Origin: Methanothrix sp.
GTDB lineage: Archaea; Halobacteriota; Methanosarcinia; Methanotrichales; Methanotrichaceae
NCBI RefSeq assembly: GCF_030055635.1
Contig: NZ_JASFYM010000009.1
Span: 18,657-82,656, forward strand
DNA: 64,000 nt
Direction: 5' to 3'
Shown here: positions 18,501-27,373 of the stretch, in pieces
How the letters are laid out: each line of letters begins with the position of its first letter
How positions within the stretch are numbered: the first letter of the stretch is position 1
Program-made: the position numbers and the translations under genes
Notes under the pieces: generated by a model
Databases searched by the model: none
Told to the model about the DNA's origin: nothing
What the model saw: the letters and a program-made list of their open reading frames with translations, nothing else

Positions 18501-18868
18501 ACAGCTCGCAGGAGTCGCGCTGCAGAATCGATAGCCCTGTATGTGTCGTCGCTGGAGAATGTGTGCTGATGCGCCCATCTGTTCCTCCAGTCGCGCAGCT
18601 CTGAGACCAGGCTTCTCTCAGAGAATCCGAGGGTGTGCTTGAAGCACTCGTTCCAGGTCTCCCACATCAGCTTGAGAAGACCTGCCGCGTCCCACTGGGA
18701 GATGTGTCTGTCGGCGAGCTTCTCCTCCTCAGAGAAGCTCTGGAGGCGCTCCATGGTTATGGCGCCTGACTTGAGGGCCTCCTTGATCTCACGCTCAACG
18801 AAAGGCGCAAGCCCCTGGCGCAGAAGCTCAAGCGCCTTGCCGACACGCTCATGGTTTGTGATGGACAT
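15560..18868 (-). CDS. HEPN (Swt1-type) - DUF499 ATPase, putative anti-phage component
   Basis: Very large protein of 1102 residues. The N-terminal 120 residues are helical and carry RNRWAH at 95-100, an R-x4-H motif as in HEPN RNases of the Swt1 type, within WRNRWAHQHTFSSDDTYRAI. The following DUF499 P-loop domain has Walker A TSFGGGKTHS at 246-255 and Walker B LILIDEW at 358-364. It closes a minus-strand series with a DUF1156 DNA methylase and a DUF3800 protein. DUF499 and DUF1156 proteins co-occur in anti-phage-associated gene sets together with an SNF2/DUF3883 helicase, and such a helicase is found 10 kb away. Expected role: ATP-driven sensing or loading, with a possible RNA-cleaving effector. 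The function is inferred, not shown. Confidence 0.85.
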   Translation of the reverse strand: MSITNHERVGKALELLRQGLAPFVEREIKEALKSGAITMERLQSFSEEEKLADRHISQWDAAGLLKLMWETWNECFKHTLGFSERSLVSELRDWRNRWAHQHTFSSDDTYRAIDSAARLLRAVSAPHAEDLERMKLELLRLRFDEQVRNEKRKAGGSLIEAAATGGLKPWREVITPHPDVAAGRFQQAEFAADLWQVYLGEGNDEYRDPVEFFRRTYLTESLKWLLVNALKRLSGMGGEPVVQLQTSFGGGKTHSMLALYHLFSGTPPSDLPGIEEVMKAAGVSSVPKVKRVVLVGNRISPGNPSVKPDGTRICTLWGEIAWQLGGREAFERVRSDDERATNPGDVMRQLLKEHGPCLILIDEWVAYARQLHDLGDLPAGSFETQFTFAQNLTESAKLADRALLVVSLPASDASGADDTEVGGIRGREALERLRKVIGRIESPWRPATAEESFEIVRRRLFQPFTDPDQFKQRDVIARAFADLYRSQRDEFPSECAEADYERRIRAAYPIHPELFDRLYSDWSSLANFQRTRGVLRLMAAVIHCLWRDGDRNPLILPASVPIDDDRVRFELTRYLPDNWMPIIEKDVDGPDSLPRRLDSENPNLGKLHATRRVARTVYLGSAPMAAAAHRGIEDRRIKLGCVMPGEPPAIFGDALRRLAATATYLYQDGSRYWYSTQPTVTKLAEDRAEMLKRDRDSVIQELEQRLRSEVRRSEIRVHMLPRSSSDIPDDLDARLVVLPPDLPYTRDADNPAMKAAGEILERRGSAPRMYRNTLVFLAADSMRLSDLEDALRRYLAWRSILDEREELNLDPHQTRQARAQMEDAERAVAARVPETYQWLLVPEQSSPSAPVEWKQFRLTGSEDIITRAIRKLKHEGMLTEKLAPAVLRRYLDEIPLWRGDHVSVRQLVEDFSSYIYLPRLRSPEVLAEAVAEGISLISWETETFALADGYENGRYQGLRYCQAVRITPESSCILVRNEAAIRQITGDAQAAAASASSSIGASAYEAGRTVVRTRGDVPTETQTIKKPPRRFYAAVDLDPERVGRDAARIAEEVIVHLLNGSDVQVTLEIQARSAEGFPENVVRIVSENSRALQFRNHGFEPE

Positions 18869-19236
18869 CTTACCACATTCCTGTTCATCCGCGAATCCGA
18901 GGCGGTTATGTCGATAGTGCAGGACCGTACACGTCGCGGGGCGGAATCTCTGCCATTTTGTCAGCCTTAAAGAAAATAAATTTGTCGGATGTGGGGAAAC
19001 TGTGCCTGGGAGGGATAAAAATGCTCTTTATGGGAAAGACCCAAAGATCCGGGTATATGTAAAGAGGTAACACATGGGTGACATCGAAGAGGGATTTATT
19101 TGGGCCACCCAGGAAACAATTAAATATCATCAAGGAGACTGCTGTAATGGATAGGTAAGTCCTTGGGAAACCATGTCTATCTGGGAATACCCATTTAGAC
19201 GAGAGGGGCTCGTTCCTGATCGGGAATACCAAGGGT
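18869..19236. other. A+T-rich spacer between DUF499 and DUF3800 genes
   Basis: A 368-base gap, visibly richer in A+T than the genes to its left. An open minus-strand frame (18906-19322) overlaps the end of the DUF3800 gene but has no recognisable protein character. It is probably decayed or imported DNA that came in with the DUF3800 gene. Confidence 0.4.
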
Positions 19237-20007
19237 CTATCCGTTCTGCTGTTTTTGCCAGAATATCCTTTCTTTATATTTTGATCCAAACCGCTCCACG
19301 TAGAAGCGGTCATTATGAGCATATTTACAACTGGCCGCCCCTGCCACTATATCTGCAGCCCATATACCAGGCTCTATGTGTGAACTCATCTCCTGCAGGC
19401 ATGGTAATTTTCCCTGATAAACTTTAAGCTCCATCGATTCGAGGTATCGCTCTTTGTTGCTGACGTAATCTTTGAACTCTTCGGTTTGAGCTGGAGAGAG
19501 CCGACCGCGGTCATATACAACAGATGGAGGATATCGTGCGTTTACACCACGCATTACATTTATTAACAGCGTTTGAGCAAACACGAAGTTTCCAAGGCGT
19601 TCAGAAGTCCAAGAGTTGTATGCCTGCCTTTTATCCAAAACCGCTGCAAACACCATTTTTGCATCTTTCTTTATAATATCAATAGCTTTTTGGCGTACAT
19701 CGGGAAGGTTACTCACGTATTTATTGACTTCCTCTTCGCTGTAGTCGAGCTGCTGCAACATCTTTGTCGTTGGAAGATAAAATTTCAGCTCTGTTATATC
19801 GCGTGGATATTTCTTGCTATCATGCACCTTTTTCAGCAGCCTTTTTAAATCCTTTCGTAACTGTGATGGATTGGTGCAGTGGACGAAGCCTACTGTGTAG
19901 TAAGGGTGCTCCCCTATGGAGGCTTCAGATAAACCAAGGTCTCCAGATTCATCTGCAAAAATGACCTCCCCGTCCACCGCATGGTATCTCCTGTGCCTCC
20001 ATGACAT
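19237..20007 (-). CDS. DUF3800 domain protein (predicted RNase H-like fold)
   Basis: Protein of 256 residues. It opens with VDGEVIFADESGDLGLSE, the D-E-S-G acidic motif that marks DUF3800, and near the end has GIWAADIVAGAASCKYAHND, the matching C-terminal D-x-V-A-G motif. These acidic residues are thought to form an RNase H-like metal site. DUF3800 proteins are often found in mobile and defence regions. The gene starts 6 bases after the stop of the DUF1156 methylase, so the two are translated from one transcript. Its base composition and codon use are clearly more A+T-rich than both neighbours, which suggests a later insertion into the methylase-ATPase operon. Confidence 0.8.
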   Translation of the reverse strand: MSWRHRRYHAVDGEVIFADESGDLGLSEASIGEHPYYTVGFVHCTNPSQLRKDLKRLLKKVHDSKKYPRDITELKFYLPTTKMLQQLDYSEEEVNKYVSNLPDVRQKAIDIIKKDAKMVFAAVLDKRQAYNSWTSERLGNFVFAQTLLINVMRGVNARYPPSVVYDRGRLSPAQTEEFKDYVSNKERYLESMELKVYQGKLPCLQEMSSHIEPGIWAADIVAGAASCKYAHNDRFYVERFGSKYKERIFWQKQQNG

Positions 20008-20013
20008 CTCTTC

Positions 20014-22833
20014 TCATCCCAGCGTCCTCTGTGCGGGTTTGACGAGCCTGATCAGCTCAGGCCAGCTCTGGACGAGGGCGTTGTAGCGGATAGCATCCTG
20101 CGAGCGCCTCCTGCGGTCGCAGATCATGTAGAGCCTGTAGGCGAGGTCGCGCGCGGAGTCCGCGTTCGGGCCGAGCTTCGAGAGGAGATCAGAGGCTGCG
20201 GTCTCGCCACCGGATTCGAGCAGCCTGATCAGGTGATGGGTCATCTCCCAGACTGTGAGGCGCTTGTCCACTGTAGGATCATAATCAGATGGCAGCTCCT
20301 CTGGCTTCAGCAGCCTGACCCTGCCGCGCTTCGACTCGATTATTCCGGCATCCACCATGCCGTCGACGCTGGTGTTCTTCGCCTTCGAGAGCGTCTCGGC
20401 ATCCCCGAACGCGCCGGATTCGAAGCCGTGCTGTTCGAACCACGCGAGCGCCCAGCGTGTATCGGCATCGAAATCACCCTCCTGCTCCGCCAGGACCTCG
20501 TCGAGAGTTGCGTTGATCAGCCTCAGCGCCTCGCCGACGCTGACCCTCTCCCCTGAGGCCTCCACCACCTCAGAGTACCTGCTGTAAACCGCCATTCCAG
20601 GGCCGATGGCAGCCTGCTGCAGATCCACAGGCGCTATGCCTCCCTCCCGCATCACTCTGAGCGCATGGGGGAGCTCCCGTCTCAGCGCCGCGATGAGCTC
20701 CCTGCGGGTGGCCACTCCTGCGCCGGCAGGCCTGGGTCTGCATACGAGGACTATGCTCGACGCCAGCACGTTCGCCTCCCTCGCGTTCGTCCTGTTCCCG
20801 AGCTCTGTCCTCATAGGCCAGGTTCCGGTGATCATGAACCCTGCATTTATAACGGCCTCCAGGAACGTCTCCCAGCCGGTCCTCGCCCCGTTCCCTGTAT
20901 TCTCGGACTGCTTGTAAGCGTAGTATACCGTCACCGGAAACTCAGGATGCGCCTGCTCGGCGATCCTCCTCAGGGACTGGGACATCCCCTCCAGGAAGAA
21001 GCGCTCAGCCTCCTCCCTGGATCTGTGCCTGTAGGGAACAACGACCATCTCCTCATTTTTGGGGGCTGAGAGCGTTGCGAAGAGCTCAGGGTATATGTCT
21101 CTGAGGGTTCTCCTGAGCCAGACGTAGAAGTAATCGGAGAGATCCGCGTATCCGATGTTGTCGTGGTACGGCGGATCTGTGGAGACGATTCTGTTTCTGC
21201 TTAACGACTGCGATCTGGCATCGGAGATCAGAGATGAGCCCTCAGGACCCCGCCGCACCGCACGCAGGACCTCCACGACATTGCTGAGCATCGAGCTGAA
21301 GGATCCGCTCGATCCGGAGAGGGGATTTGCCTCGGCGTAATCCCACGTCATCGGGATCGCCTGGCGTGTGAAGGTGTTGCGAATGTTGTCTCTGCCTGAA
21401 TGCCAGCCGCATATCGTCGATGAGTAATCTGCGCACTTGTCCAGAGCGAGTGCGAGGTAGACGCCGATCGCCTCGGCGTAGGCCCTGGCGCCTCTCCCGC
21501 CTTTCGCCAGCACATCGCCCTCGGGGATCCCCGCTTCTCTCGCGTCCCGATGCACCCTCTCGATCGTCTCCTTTATGATATCAGAGAATGTCGTGAGCGC
21601 CACGAGCTGGCGCGGGGAGAAGAGATCGCCGAAGGTGGTGAGACCGTAGAGAGGCGTTCTGAAGTCCCTTGTATCACTAGAGATGGATACATCCGGCTTC
21701 CATGTCGGGATAGCGCTTCTTGCGATCTCCTCATGCTCTTTTATCGCTGGGAGGTAGACTCTACCACCCGGGCCGTCTGCAACTATCGCAATCAGACGTG
21801 CGCCCATGCGCCCGTTTATTCCTTCGGACCGTATGTATTCGAGAGATATCGGGATACCCGAGAAAATACATAGAAAGCCTGAGTTTTTCCCGCCTGATTT
21901 AGTACCCTGCTTCGCCCATTCCGGCATCTCCTCAGCGCCTGCGTGCACCCTGAACCAGTACTCCCTCCCATCGATCACGGGCTCGAGGTATGCGTGCTTC
22001 CTCGTTGAGAGAACGTAGGATGATATGAGCGGCACCTCGATATCTGCGAACGCCGGGTTCGGGCTTCTCACCGTTCTTGCCCAGATCCACGCGATCACGG
22101 TGAGCTCTTCTCCCACAAGATCTCTGAGATCATCCCTCTCAGAGGCCATCTCCTCTGTGATCCTTATCTTCGGATAGAGATGACCGATCCTCCGCTCCGC
22201 CTCCCTGAGGAGCTCGTTCCCGTAGAAGGGAACATCCTCTGCGAGACCGTGGGTACCATCAGAACCGATCCTGCGGTTCGCTGCCGGGTTCACAGGACCG
22301 ATTCCAGAAAGCTGCGCTGGGATCTCGATGAGAGCTTTGTTTATGAGAACTGCCACCGGGTTCAGATCACTTGCACATGCCCTGAGCCCGAGGCGCTGAG
22401 CCTCAAGCGGTATCGAGCCGCCTCCAGCGAATGGATCGTGGAACCCGGGGAGCCTGCCCGGGTCGTAGAGCTCCTTATCGTTGCTGCCAGCGCATGCCCT
22501 CCTCCAGGATTTCCAGATCTCATCCCTCGCACCGGTGAGAATTGTTTCATCGTTCGAGCTCTCCCATCGCACGAGGTTCCTGATTATCGAGAAGAGACGA
22601 TCACGCTCCCGCTTCTGATCCTCCTCTGTCAGAAAGAGCTCAGGCCAGGCAGATGGATCGTCGACCATCTGGGCGAAGAGCACAGCCCTGGATGCGGCCA
22701 GCGGCCTCCTCGCCCACCAGAGATGGAGCGTGCTCGGATGTCCGTGCCGGATGGATTTCTCGCGCGATGCCTCTCTGTTTATGACATCGAGAGGCAGGGC
22801 GACCTCGATGAGCTTTTTTCGATAGGATGTCAC
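20014..22833 (-). CDS. DUF1156 DNA methylase, putative anti-phage component
   Basis: Protein of 939 residues. GTG start directly behind GGAGGGGAAA. The N-terminal DUF1156 signature SIRHGHPSTLHLWWARRPLA lies at about 27-46, the SAM-binding motif DPFAGGGSIPLEA at 133-145 and the catalytic motif DPPY at 553-556 in TDPPYHDNIGYADLSDYF. It is therefore an amino-methyltransferase (N6-adenine or N4-cytosine) of the kind paired with DUF499 ATPases. It would mark self DNA while the ATPase, helicase and associated nucleases act on unmarked DNA; that division of labour is inferred by analogy with DISARM-like systems. It heads the operon DUF1156-DUF3800-DUF499. No specificity subunit is seen. Confidence 0.88.
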   Translation of the reverse strand: MTSYRKKLIEVALPLDVINREASREKSIRHGHPSTLHLWWARRPLAASRAVLFAQMVDDPSAWPELFLTEEDQKRERDRLFSIIRNLVRWESSNDETILTGARDEIWKSWRRACAGSNDKELYDPGRLPGFHDPFAGGGSIPLEAQRLGLRACASDLNPVAVLINKALIEIPAQLSGIGPVNPAANRRIGSDGTHGLAEDVPFYGNELLREAERRIGHLYPKIRITEEMASERDDLRDLVGEELTVIAWIWARTVRSPNPAFADIEVPLISSYVLSTRKHAYLEPVIDGREYWFRVHAGAEEMPEWAKQGTKSGGKNSGFLCIFSGIPISLEYIRSEGINGRMGARLIAIVADGPGGRVYLPAIKEHEEIARSAIPTWKPDVSISSDTRDFRTPLYGLTTFGDLFSPRQLVALTTFSDIIKETIERVHRDAREAGIPEGDVLAKGGRGARAYAEAIGVYLALALDKCADYSSTICGWHSGRDNIRNTFTRQAIPMTWDYAEANPLSGSSGSFSSMLSNVVEVLRAVRRGPEGSSLISDARSQSLSRNRIVSTDPPYHDNIGYADLSDYFYVWLRRTLRDIYPELFATLSAPKNEEMVVVPYRHRSREEAERFFLEGMSQSLRRIAEQAHPEFPVTVYYAYKQSENTGNGARTGWETFLEAVINAGFMITGTWPMRTELGNRTNAREANVLASSIVLVCRPRPAGAGVATRRELIAALRRELPHALRVMREGGIAPVDLQQAAIGPGMAVYSRYSEVVEASGERVSVGEALRLINATLDEVLAEQEGDFDADTRWALAWFEQHGFESGAFGDAETLSKAKNTSVDGMVDAGIIESKRGRVRLLKPEELPSDYDPTVDKRLTVWEMTHHLIRLLESGGETAASDLLSKLGPNADSARDLAYRLYMICDRRRRSQDAIRYNALVQSWPELIRLVKPAQRTLG

Positions 22834-22888
22834 TTTCCCCTCCAGCGTATAGCTTGCAAAATCCTTATTTCCATCTTTCCCATGCTCT

Positions 22889-22996
22889 ATGGTCGTTGCT
22901 TGTAGATTCCTGAAAAGTATTCTTCGTCAAACCCGCAAAGGTGCTGCAACGAAAGAGCTTGCGCGGGACATGAGGGTGTCAAAAAGGAGGGTGTAG
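22889..22996 (+). pseudogene. Transposase N-terminal fragment (helix-turn-helix), decayed
   Basis: From ATG 22889 the frame reads MVVACRFLKSILRQTRKG, continues with KELARDMRVSKRRV, and stops at a TAG (22994-22996), after which the same frame continues IWQSH. This looks like the N-terminal HTH of an insertion-sequence transposase cut by a nonsense codon, with nothing recognisable after it. It lies in the 406-base spacer 22834-23239, at the left edge of the more A+T-rich stretch that separates the DUF1156/DUF499 genes from the helicase gene. Family assignment is uncertain. The remainder of the spacer is A+T-rich and shows no gene. Confidence 0.45.
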
Positions 22997-23239
22997 ATTT
23001 GGCAGTCCCATTAGATGTGTTTATTTTGAGCAATGCTGGTATGGAAATCGATACCAATGGACCGGTTAACAAATTTCCGGCGCCCCACAGCGTGGTTGAT
23101 GGCTAATTGTTTTCGCGCTTATCCACACGTCTTAGGTAGAGTACCTATTCGCGCCAGTCGCGTTTATTCTCATAAATCATTTTATAAATATTATATTTTT
23201 ATATTTTGGATGGTTGCCTGATACATCACCATTGGAACA

Positions 23240-24784
23240 TTACCTATCTAGTGCAAAGGTTCTCTCCGTAACAGGCCTCTCCTTGACCTCATGAATCAGC
23301 ATCTCAATTCTATTTCCGATGCCCATGATTCTGAAATTCTCTAGCTTGTCCAGGGCATGTTGAAGATTGGCGCTTCTCTCTGCATAGATGGTGAACAGTG
23401 ATTCACCTTCATCCACGATATCCCCGAGCTTCTTATGAAGGAGGATTCCGGCGCCGGAGTCCTTCGGACATCCGGCAAACCTTGCCAGATCGGCGACCAA
23501 TGCATTGTTGATCCATAGCACAATCCCAGACCTATCGGATTGAAGTGTGAACTGATGGCTGCCAAGGGCAATATCTTCAGGATTTATCCGTGGGTCTCCT
23601 CCTTGCGCCTCAATTATCTCCCTCATCTTCATCTCGGCCTTTCCGGATCTTAGGGCCTCTGCTGCATGCTCGCGTCCGTTTTCTTTTCCAGCCATCTCCA
23701 GGATCATCCCAGCGACAGCGATTGCCTTTTCAACCACGTCCGAAGCACTTCCTCGGTTCATAAGAGCTTCCAATGCCTCCTTTGCCTCTAAAGAGGGACC
23801 TATAGCGTAGCCCACCGGCTGCTCGCCATATGTGACAGCACATCGTACCTGCATTCCCATGCGGCTGCCGATCTCCATGAAATCCTTGGCCAATAGATCC
23901 GCCTCCCCGATCGTCTTAACCTTAGCGCCCCTCCCGCAAGGGATGTCGACTACCAGGAGGTCCGCACCGACAGACTTTTTCTTGCTCATGATCGAGGGGA
24001 GCAGGAGCGGATCGATTGATAGAGGGTACTCTACCTTCACGAATATGTCGTCTGCAGGGGCTAGATGGACAGAGCCTCCCCAGACAATGCAACCGTCTGT
24101 TCTCTCCACCACCTCCTGCATCTCTCCCATATCCAGGCTTACGGGCATCAGTACTTCTGCTCGATCTGCAGTCCCGGCTGCAGATGTGATAGCCCTGGAA
24201 GAGGTTTTGGGTATCGGGAGCCCGCATGCTGCAATAATCGGGACCACAAGCAGTGTAGTCTTGTCTCCAGGCACACCTCCTATAGAATGCTTATCAACAA
24301 CCGGTTGTTTGTCCAGCTTCAGCATGTTGCCGGTCTTCACCATGGCACGCGAGAGGTTTGTAGCCTCGTCAAGATCCAGGCCGAAGCAATGCAACGCGGT
24401 CACGAAGGCGGCTATCTCCACATCGCTCAGCTTTCCCCCAATCGTATCCTCAACGATATTCAGGATCTCGTCATATACCAGCTTTCGTCCCATCAGCTTG
24501 TTCCTGATAAATAATAGAGAGGCAGGGAAGGGCGCAACATTTACTTCGACATCGACACCCTCCTCGAGGCCAAGGGCGGCCCAAACTTTCTTGCATACCC
24601 CTATGTGACCCGGCTGAACGAGGTCGGTGGATGTGTGAACTATCGCTGTCTGCTCCACCACATCAGTTCGGATCGTGATCCTTGCCAGGCTCATAGCTCC
24701 TAGCTGCTCAGCGTCTTGTTCATGCAGTACTGCAACGGCCTTCCCACCCGCGTCTAAACCCAAAAACACCGTTTTTAGAATCAT
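23240..24784 (-). CDS. deoA: AMP phosphorylase
   Basis: About 514 residues. The start is ATG 24784, with GGAGTG just ahead (the GTG at 24793 overlaps that site). It has the nucleoside phosphorylase signature KHSIGGVPGDKT at about 165-176 and [14 protein letters not shown], and the extra N-terminal domain of about 85 residues that distinguishes archaeal AMP phosphorylases from thymidine phosphorylase. It converts AMP and phosphate to adenine and ribose-1,5-bisphosphate. The next enzyme, ribose-1,5-bisphosphate isomerase, is encoded at 41789-42709, and form III RuBisCO would complete the route to 3-phosphoglycerate. It stands alone in an A+T-richer region beside a transposase relic. Annotation as thymidine phosphorylase would be less accurate. 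Confidence 0.92.
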   Translation of the reverse strand: MILKTVFLGLDAGGKAVAVLHEQDAEQLGAMSLARITIRTDVVEQTAIVHTSTDLVQPGHIGVCKKVWAALGLEEGVDVEVNVAPFPASLLFIRNKLMGRKLVYDEILNIVEDTIGGKLSDVEIAAFVTALHCFGLDLDEATNLSRAMVKTGNMLKLDKQPVVDKHSIGGVPGDKTTLLVVPIIAACGLPIPKTSSRAITSAAGTADRAEVLMPVSLDMGEMQEVVERTDGCIVWGGSVHLAPADDIFVKVEYPLSIDPLLLPSIMSKKKSVGADLLVVDIPCGRGAKVKTIGEADLLAKDFMEIGSRMGMQVRCAVTYGEQPVGYAIGPSLEAKEALEALMNRGSASDVVEKAIAVAGMILEMAGKENGREHAAEALRSGKAEMKMREIIEAQGGDPRINPEDIALGSHQFTLQSDRSGIVLWINNALVADLARFAGCPKDSGAGILLHKKLGDIVDEGESLFTIYAERSANLQHALDKLENFRIMGIGNRIEMLIHEVKERPVTERTFALDR

Positions 24785-24793
24785 CTCTAGCAC

Positions 24794-25044
24794 TCCGTCT
24801 TCCAGCTTCGTCTCCCAGTTTGATGCGCAGTTATTGGGGGATTATGAATTAAGATCTTAGGACATTTGCAGAGGAGAGCTGAGCCGAGTTAAATTTGATT
24901 TGCACTTGGAGGTCCCCATTCTCCTCCAGGTAAGAGTGGATCTCCTTCTGCATGAATACGACTTTAGGGATTCTCTTTAAGCTTCACATGAACCTCAACC
25001 GCTTTTCTTCCAAGGATCGTGCTTGTACTGCACCCCAATCAACC
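24794..25044. other. Start of a long intergenic stretch (24785-25696) with few features
   Basis: The 912 bases between deoA and the Na/Pi transporter hold only one small candidate gene (25045-25254). The minus-strand text around 24900-25060 keeps protein-like pieces in shifted frames (EAIKVDWGAVQARSLEEKR), suggesting a decayed gene. From 25260 to 25690 I see only non-coding, A+T-rich sequence leading into the next promoter. Confidence 0.35.
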
Positions 25045-25254
25045 TTAATGGCTTCTATCAGGCTCGTTGGAAGAGTCCAATCCCTTGTAGATGCCTCTAA
25101 CTTCCCCCTGGATTTCGACCACATCTGCGAGGCTTCTAAGCATGCTCGTCACCTCATCTGCGGTCATGTAGAACTCCTGCACAAACCCCTCGTCCACTTG
25201 TAGGCTTCCTTCCAATCTGCTTGGTCTTCCACTTATCGTTACCATTAAGATCAC
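25045..25254 (-). CDS. Small hypothetical protein, possibly a gene remnant
   Basis: A 69-residue open frame reading MILMVTISGRPSRLEGSLQV, with a central EVTSMLRSLADVVEIQGEVRG and the C-terminal GIYKGLDSSNEPDRSH. Composition and alternating hydrophobic pattern look protein-like rather than random. Just downstream on the same strand, frames shift and stop early, so it could be the surviving front of a longer gene. I recognise no family. It may also be a genuine small protein. Confidence 0.35.
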   Translation of the reverse strand: MILMVTISGRPSRLEGSLQVDEGFVQEFYMTADEVTSMLRSLADVVEIQGEVRGIYKGLDSSNEPDRSH

Positions 25255-25696
25255 TGGGATTGATTTTGGATCGACTTGCTGAAAATATTTTCGGTATCCT
25301 TTGCATTCTTCAAGACCGGAATTCTCCGGTGCTTTCTGGTAGAGCTGGTCTCAAAACTATTTACGCAGACTTCCATCAGGATCTAGATTTCACATCGGTT
25401 TGGTGCTAAGGGCATTGATTACTCACGTGTAATCTCTGTTCGGTTAAAAACGGTACGCATCGCTATTTTGAGACGAGTACTAGTCAAACGGCTACGGTGC
25501 ATCCAGCAGCTAGCTGTGCGGTTTTAAATTTAAAATAAGTGTTGATTGTTCGTGTATGACTGGGCTTGCTTTCGTTTGAGCATAAGGTTTTTATTGGGAA
25601 TCCTCATCTGGTAACCGGGTGTAGATACTGAAGCATATAAGCAAAAGGAGATGCGGGCATAATCTTCCCCGAATAGCTTGAGGGATCTGAAATAAG

Positions 25697-27361
25697 ATGA
25701 TGTTAGATCTGCTTTTCGCCGTTATTCCTGCTGTCATTTTATTCCTTTACGGCATTGAGAATTTCTCTGAAGAAGTTCGACATGTAGCTGGTGAACGCTT
25801 CCGATCCGCTCTGCAAAAAGCGACAAGGACACCTCTTCGTGGCGCGCTTGCGGGCGCGGCAGTTACTGCAATGGTCCAATCCAGCACTGCTACAACAATC
25901 ATCGCTGTGGGGCTCGTAAACTCCGGAGCGATATCATTCTTGGGTTCCCTGGGGATAATTATAGGTGCGAACATTGGCACAACTCTTACTGCACAGCTAG
26001 TTGCCCTCAAGCTGACGGCCTTTGCTCCAATATTTATTATCCTTGGGTTTGTGATAAGCATAATTCGTGGACCTTACAGGGCTTTTGGAAAGCCGATATT
26101 TTATTTCGGGCTTGTATTCTATAGCCTTAATTTGATTTCGTCAGTGGTTGCACCTCTGCAGGGAGACCCTGGCGTTCTATCTCTTATAGCCACGACAGAC
26201 AATACCTTAATGGCAGTCGCCATCGGTTTTATTATAACAAACCTGTTCCAGTCTAGCTCGGTCACTGCAGGGCTGGTTGTTGTCCTGGCACAAAGCGGTC
26301 TGATCACCACTATACAGGCCGTACCGTTAATACTGGGAGCCAATATCGGCACATCAATCACAGGGCTTATCGTATCCCTGCGCATGAACACAGCGGCGAA
26401 GCGTACTGCAGTTGCTCAGTTTCTCTTTAATTTTCTGGGTGTGCTGCTCTTTCTGCCGTTTATAGATGGCTTTTCGCTGCTGATCGAAGAGCTGGGCGGC
26501 TCTGCTGCTCAGCAAGTGGCAAATGCCCATCTTATCTTCAACTCCACATGTTCGGTGATATTTCTGCTGGCAATAAAGCCGTTTTCCAGCCTGATCATGT
26601 ACCTTCTGCCGCAAAAGGACGGAGAGATAGTCTTCGTCACAAAACATATTACACCGGAACTCCCAGCGGACATCTCAGCCGCGACTATTCTGGTGGAAAA
26701 AGAGATTGGGCACATGCTCAAAGTCACTGGAGATATCTTTGAGAGCGCTCTGAAGGTCGCAGATGGCAAGATCGACATGTGTTCAAGAGTTGTGCAGCTG
26801 AGAGACTACGTCGAGTTTCTGCATTCACAGATCATATCTGCCATCATGTCACTATTAGATCGTCAGATATCTCTTGAAGGTGCCGCTCGTCTCGCTATAC
26901 TTGCACGAGTTGCCGACCTCTGCGGCCTGATGGCGCAGCAGATGGTATCAATGGCAAAAGTATTCGAGATGATGAAGGATAAGAAAATTGCACTATCACC
27001 AGAATCCTACACTGGCATTCAGGACATGGCGGTCCTTTGCAGGGAGAATATAGAATATCTTTTGGCAACATTCCCGGAAATGCCGGAGGATATTGAGAAA
27101 CAAATGCGCCTAAATGATGAGCGTCTCCGTCAATTGTTGAACTGGAATTATAAGGGATATCTGATCAGGTTGGCTGCCAAGAGTTCTTACAGCAAGATGT
27201 TCTCAGAGATACTCTTCTCCTTCGAGAGAATCGGATCCATCATCAGGGAATTGAGAAAGACATCCACAGTGATGGGGCTGCATGCTTCTGCCCTGGATGT
27301 GCCTGATCTCATCAACCCGCCCGATCAGGATGATGCGGCCGCCGGCCACGACGAAAAATGA
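25697..27361 (+). CDS. Na/Pi cotransporter family protein with PhoU-like tail
   Basis: Protein of 554 residues. The N-terminal half has eight or so hydrophobic segments and two copies of the QSSS-type signature (MVQSSTATTIIAVGL near residue 59 and LFQSSSVTAGLVVVL near 186), the inverted-repeat transport motif of NptA/PiT-II type sodium-phosphate carriers, with GANIGTT and GANIGTS close by. The C-terminal 200 residues are helical and PhoU-like. It should move phosphate with sodium across the membrane; whether uptake or export dominates is unknown. GAGGGATC precedes the double ATG start. It converges with the SNF transporter gene, leaving only 12 bases between stops. Confidence 0.9.
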   Translation: MMLDLLFAVIPAVILFLYGIENFSEEVRHVAGERFRSALQKATRTPLRGALAGAAVTAMVQSSTATTIIAVGLVNSGAISFLGSLGIIIGANIGTTLTAQLVALKLTAFAPIFIILGFVISIIRGPYRAFGKPIFYFGLVFYSLNLISSVVAPLQGDPGVLSLIATTDNTLMAVAIGFIITNLFQSSSVTAGLVVVLAQSGLITTIQAVPLILGANIGTSITGLIVSLRMNTAAKRTAVAQFLFNFLGVLLFLPFIDGFSLLIEELGGSAAQQVANAHLIFNSTCSVIFLLAIKPFSSLIMYLLPQKDGEIVFVTKHITPELPADISAATILVEKEIGHMLKVTGDIFESALKVADGKIDMCSRVVQLRDYVEFLHSQIISAIMSLLDRQISLEGAARLAILARVADLCGLMAQQMVSMAKVFEMMKDKKIALSPESYTGIQDMAVLCRENIEYLLATFPEMPEDIEKQMRLNDERLRQLLNWNYKGYLIRLAAKSSYSKMFSEILFSFERIGSIIRELRKTSTVMGLHASALDVPDLINPPDQDDAAAGHDEK

Positions 27362-27373
27362 TGGCTTCATTGA

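Noticed and set aside
18906..19322. Minus-strand open frame after the DUF3800 gene
   Set aside because: It overlaps the DUF3800 end by 86 bases in another frame, and its composition (many Pro, Phe, Ser, no motif) looks like non-coding DNA.
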